From positions 1 through 13,007 of the forward strand of contig JAZQYK010000012.1 of assembly GCA_045633505.1 (NCBI GenBank): a DNA stretch of 13,007 nucleotides, in the 5' to 3' direction. Of this stretch, positions 12,971-13,007 are shown piece after piece (the first letter of the stretch is position 1; each line of letters opens with the position of its first letter). Under the pieces are notes generated by a model, which was not told where the DNA came from, did not search any database, and was given only the letters and a program-made list of their open reading frames with translations. Position numbers and translations under genes: made by a program. Source of the DNA: Fimenecus sp045633505. GTDB taxonomy: Bacteria; Bacillota; Clostridia; Oscillospirales; Acutalibacteraceae.

Positions 12971-13007
12971 ATGAAAACGGGATTAGCATTACTTTTGGTT
13001 TTTGTTA
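12971..13007 (+). CDS. Start of an unidentified gene, cut by the window edge
   Basis: An ATG at 12971 has GGAGAG at 12959-12964 with 6 bases of spacing and a plausible promoter upstream. Only 12 codons are present, reading MKTGLALLLVFV. The short charged start followed by a hydrophobic run suggests a signal peptide or membrane anchor. Too little is visible to name a function. Confidence 0.6.
   Translation, partial: MKTGLALLLVFV

Noticed and set aside
1..13007. A new defence, phage or mobile system
   Set aside because: No recombinase, transposase, nuclease, toxin-antitoxin pair, helicase or CRISPR array was found; the genes are metabolic, transport or envelope functions.

Overview
The window looks like a chromosomal segment of an AT-rich Gram-positive anaerobe of the class Clostridia, most likely a gut Ruminococcaceae/Oscillospiraceae-type bacterium. 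This is inferred from strong AGGAGG-type ribosome binding sites, near-consensus sigma-A promoters, U-tailed terminators, a BspA-like leucine-rich-repeat lipoprotein, a UPF0210/ACT gene pair, and intergenic palindromes of a kind familiar from that group. No phage, transposase, integrase or CRISPR array is visible.

Layout. (1) 31-1672: a two-gene operon, an ACT-domain protein (UPF0237 type) followed by a UPF0210/DUF711 'PFL family' protein, closed by a terminator at 1687-1720. (2) 1673-2004: a gene-free stretch with that terminator, a degenerate GC-rich palindrome, and a consensus promoter (TTGACA-N17-TATAAT) whose -10 box lies under a perfect 8-3-8 inverted repeat, a likely repressor operator. 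(3) 2005-6311: a compact L-fucose operon, fucI (isomerase), fucA (fuculose-1-phosphate aldolase), fucU (mutarotase) and an FGGY kinase that resembles rhamnulokinase more than E. coli FucK. Together they would convert L-fucose to L-fuculose, L-fuculose-1-phosphate, then dihydroxyacetone phosphate and L-lactaldehyde. No fucose permease, regulator or lactaldehyde reductase lies in the window. (4) 6321-7569: the fuc terminator overlaps a new promoter. That promoter drives a leader of about 135 nt with mutually exclusive helices and an intrinsic terminator, then a CaCA-family Ca2+/Na+ antiporter. The leader looks like an ON-type riboswitch of a class I cannot name, and it is the most interesting element here.

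(5) 7729-10261: a GPH-type MFS transporter with a BspA-like LRR lipoprotein starting one base after its stop codon. The transporter gene is strikingly poor in CpG compared with the fuc genes. (6) 10366-12679: a PAP2-family membrane phosphatase and a short class B penicillin-binding protein. The terminator hairpin between them ends at the PBP start codon and contains its Shine-Dalgarno sequence. Both genes plausibly act in cell-envelope synthesis. (7) 12696-12862: a tRNA with a CAU anticodon, its own near-consensus promoter and a 20-bp hairpin terminator. (8) 12867-13007: a cluster of three small palindromes spaced by ATTTCAT, then a promoter and the first 12 codons of a gene that runs off the window.

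All genes and RNA elements are on the + strand. All calls come from reading the sequence and from remembered family features; no database search was run.
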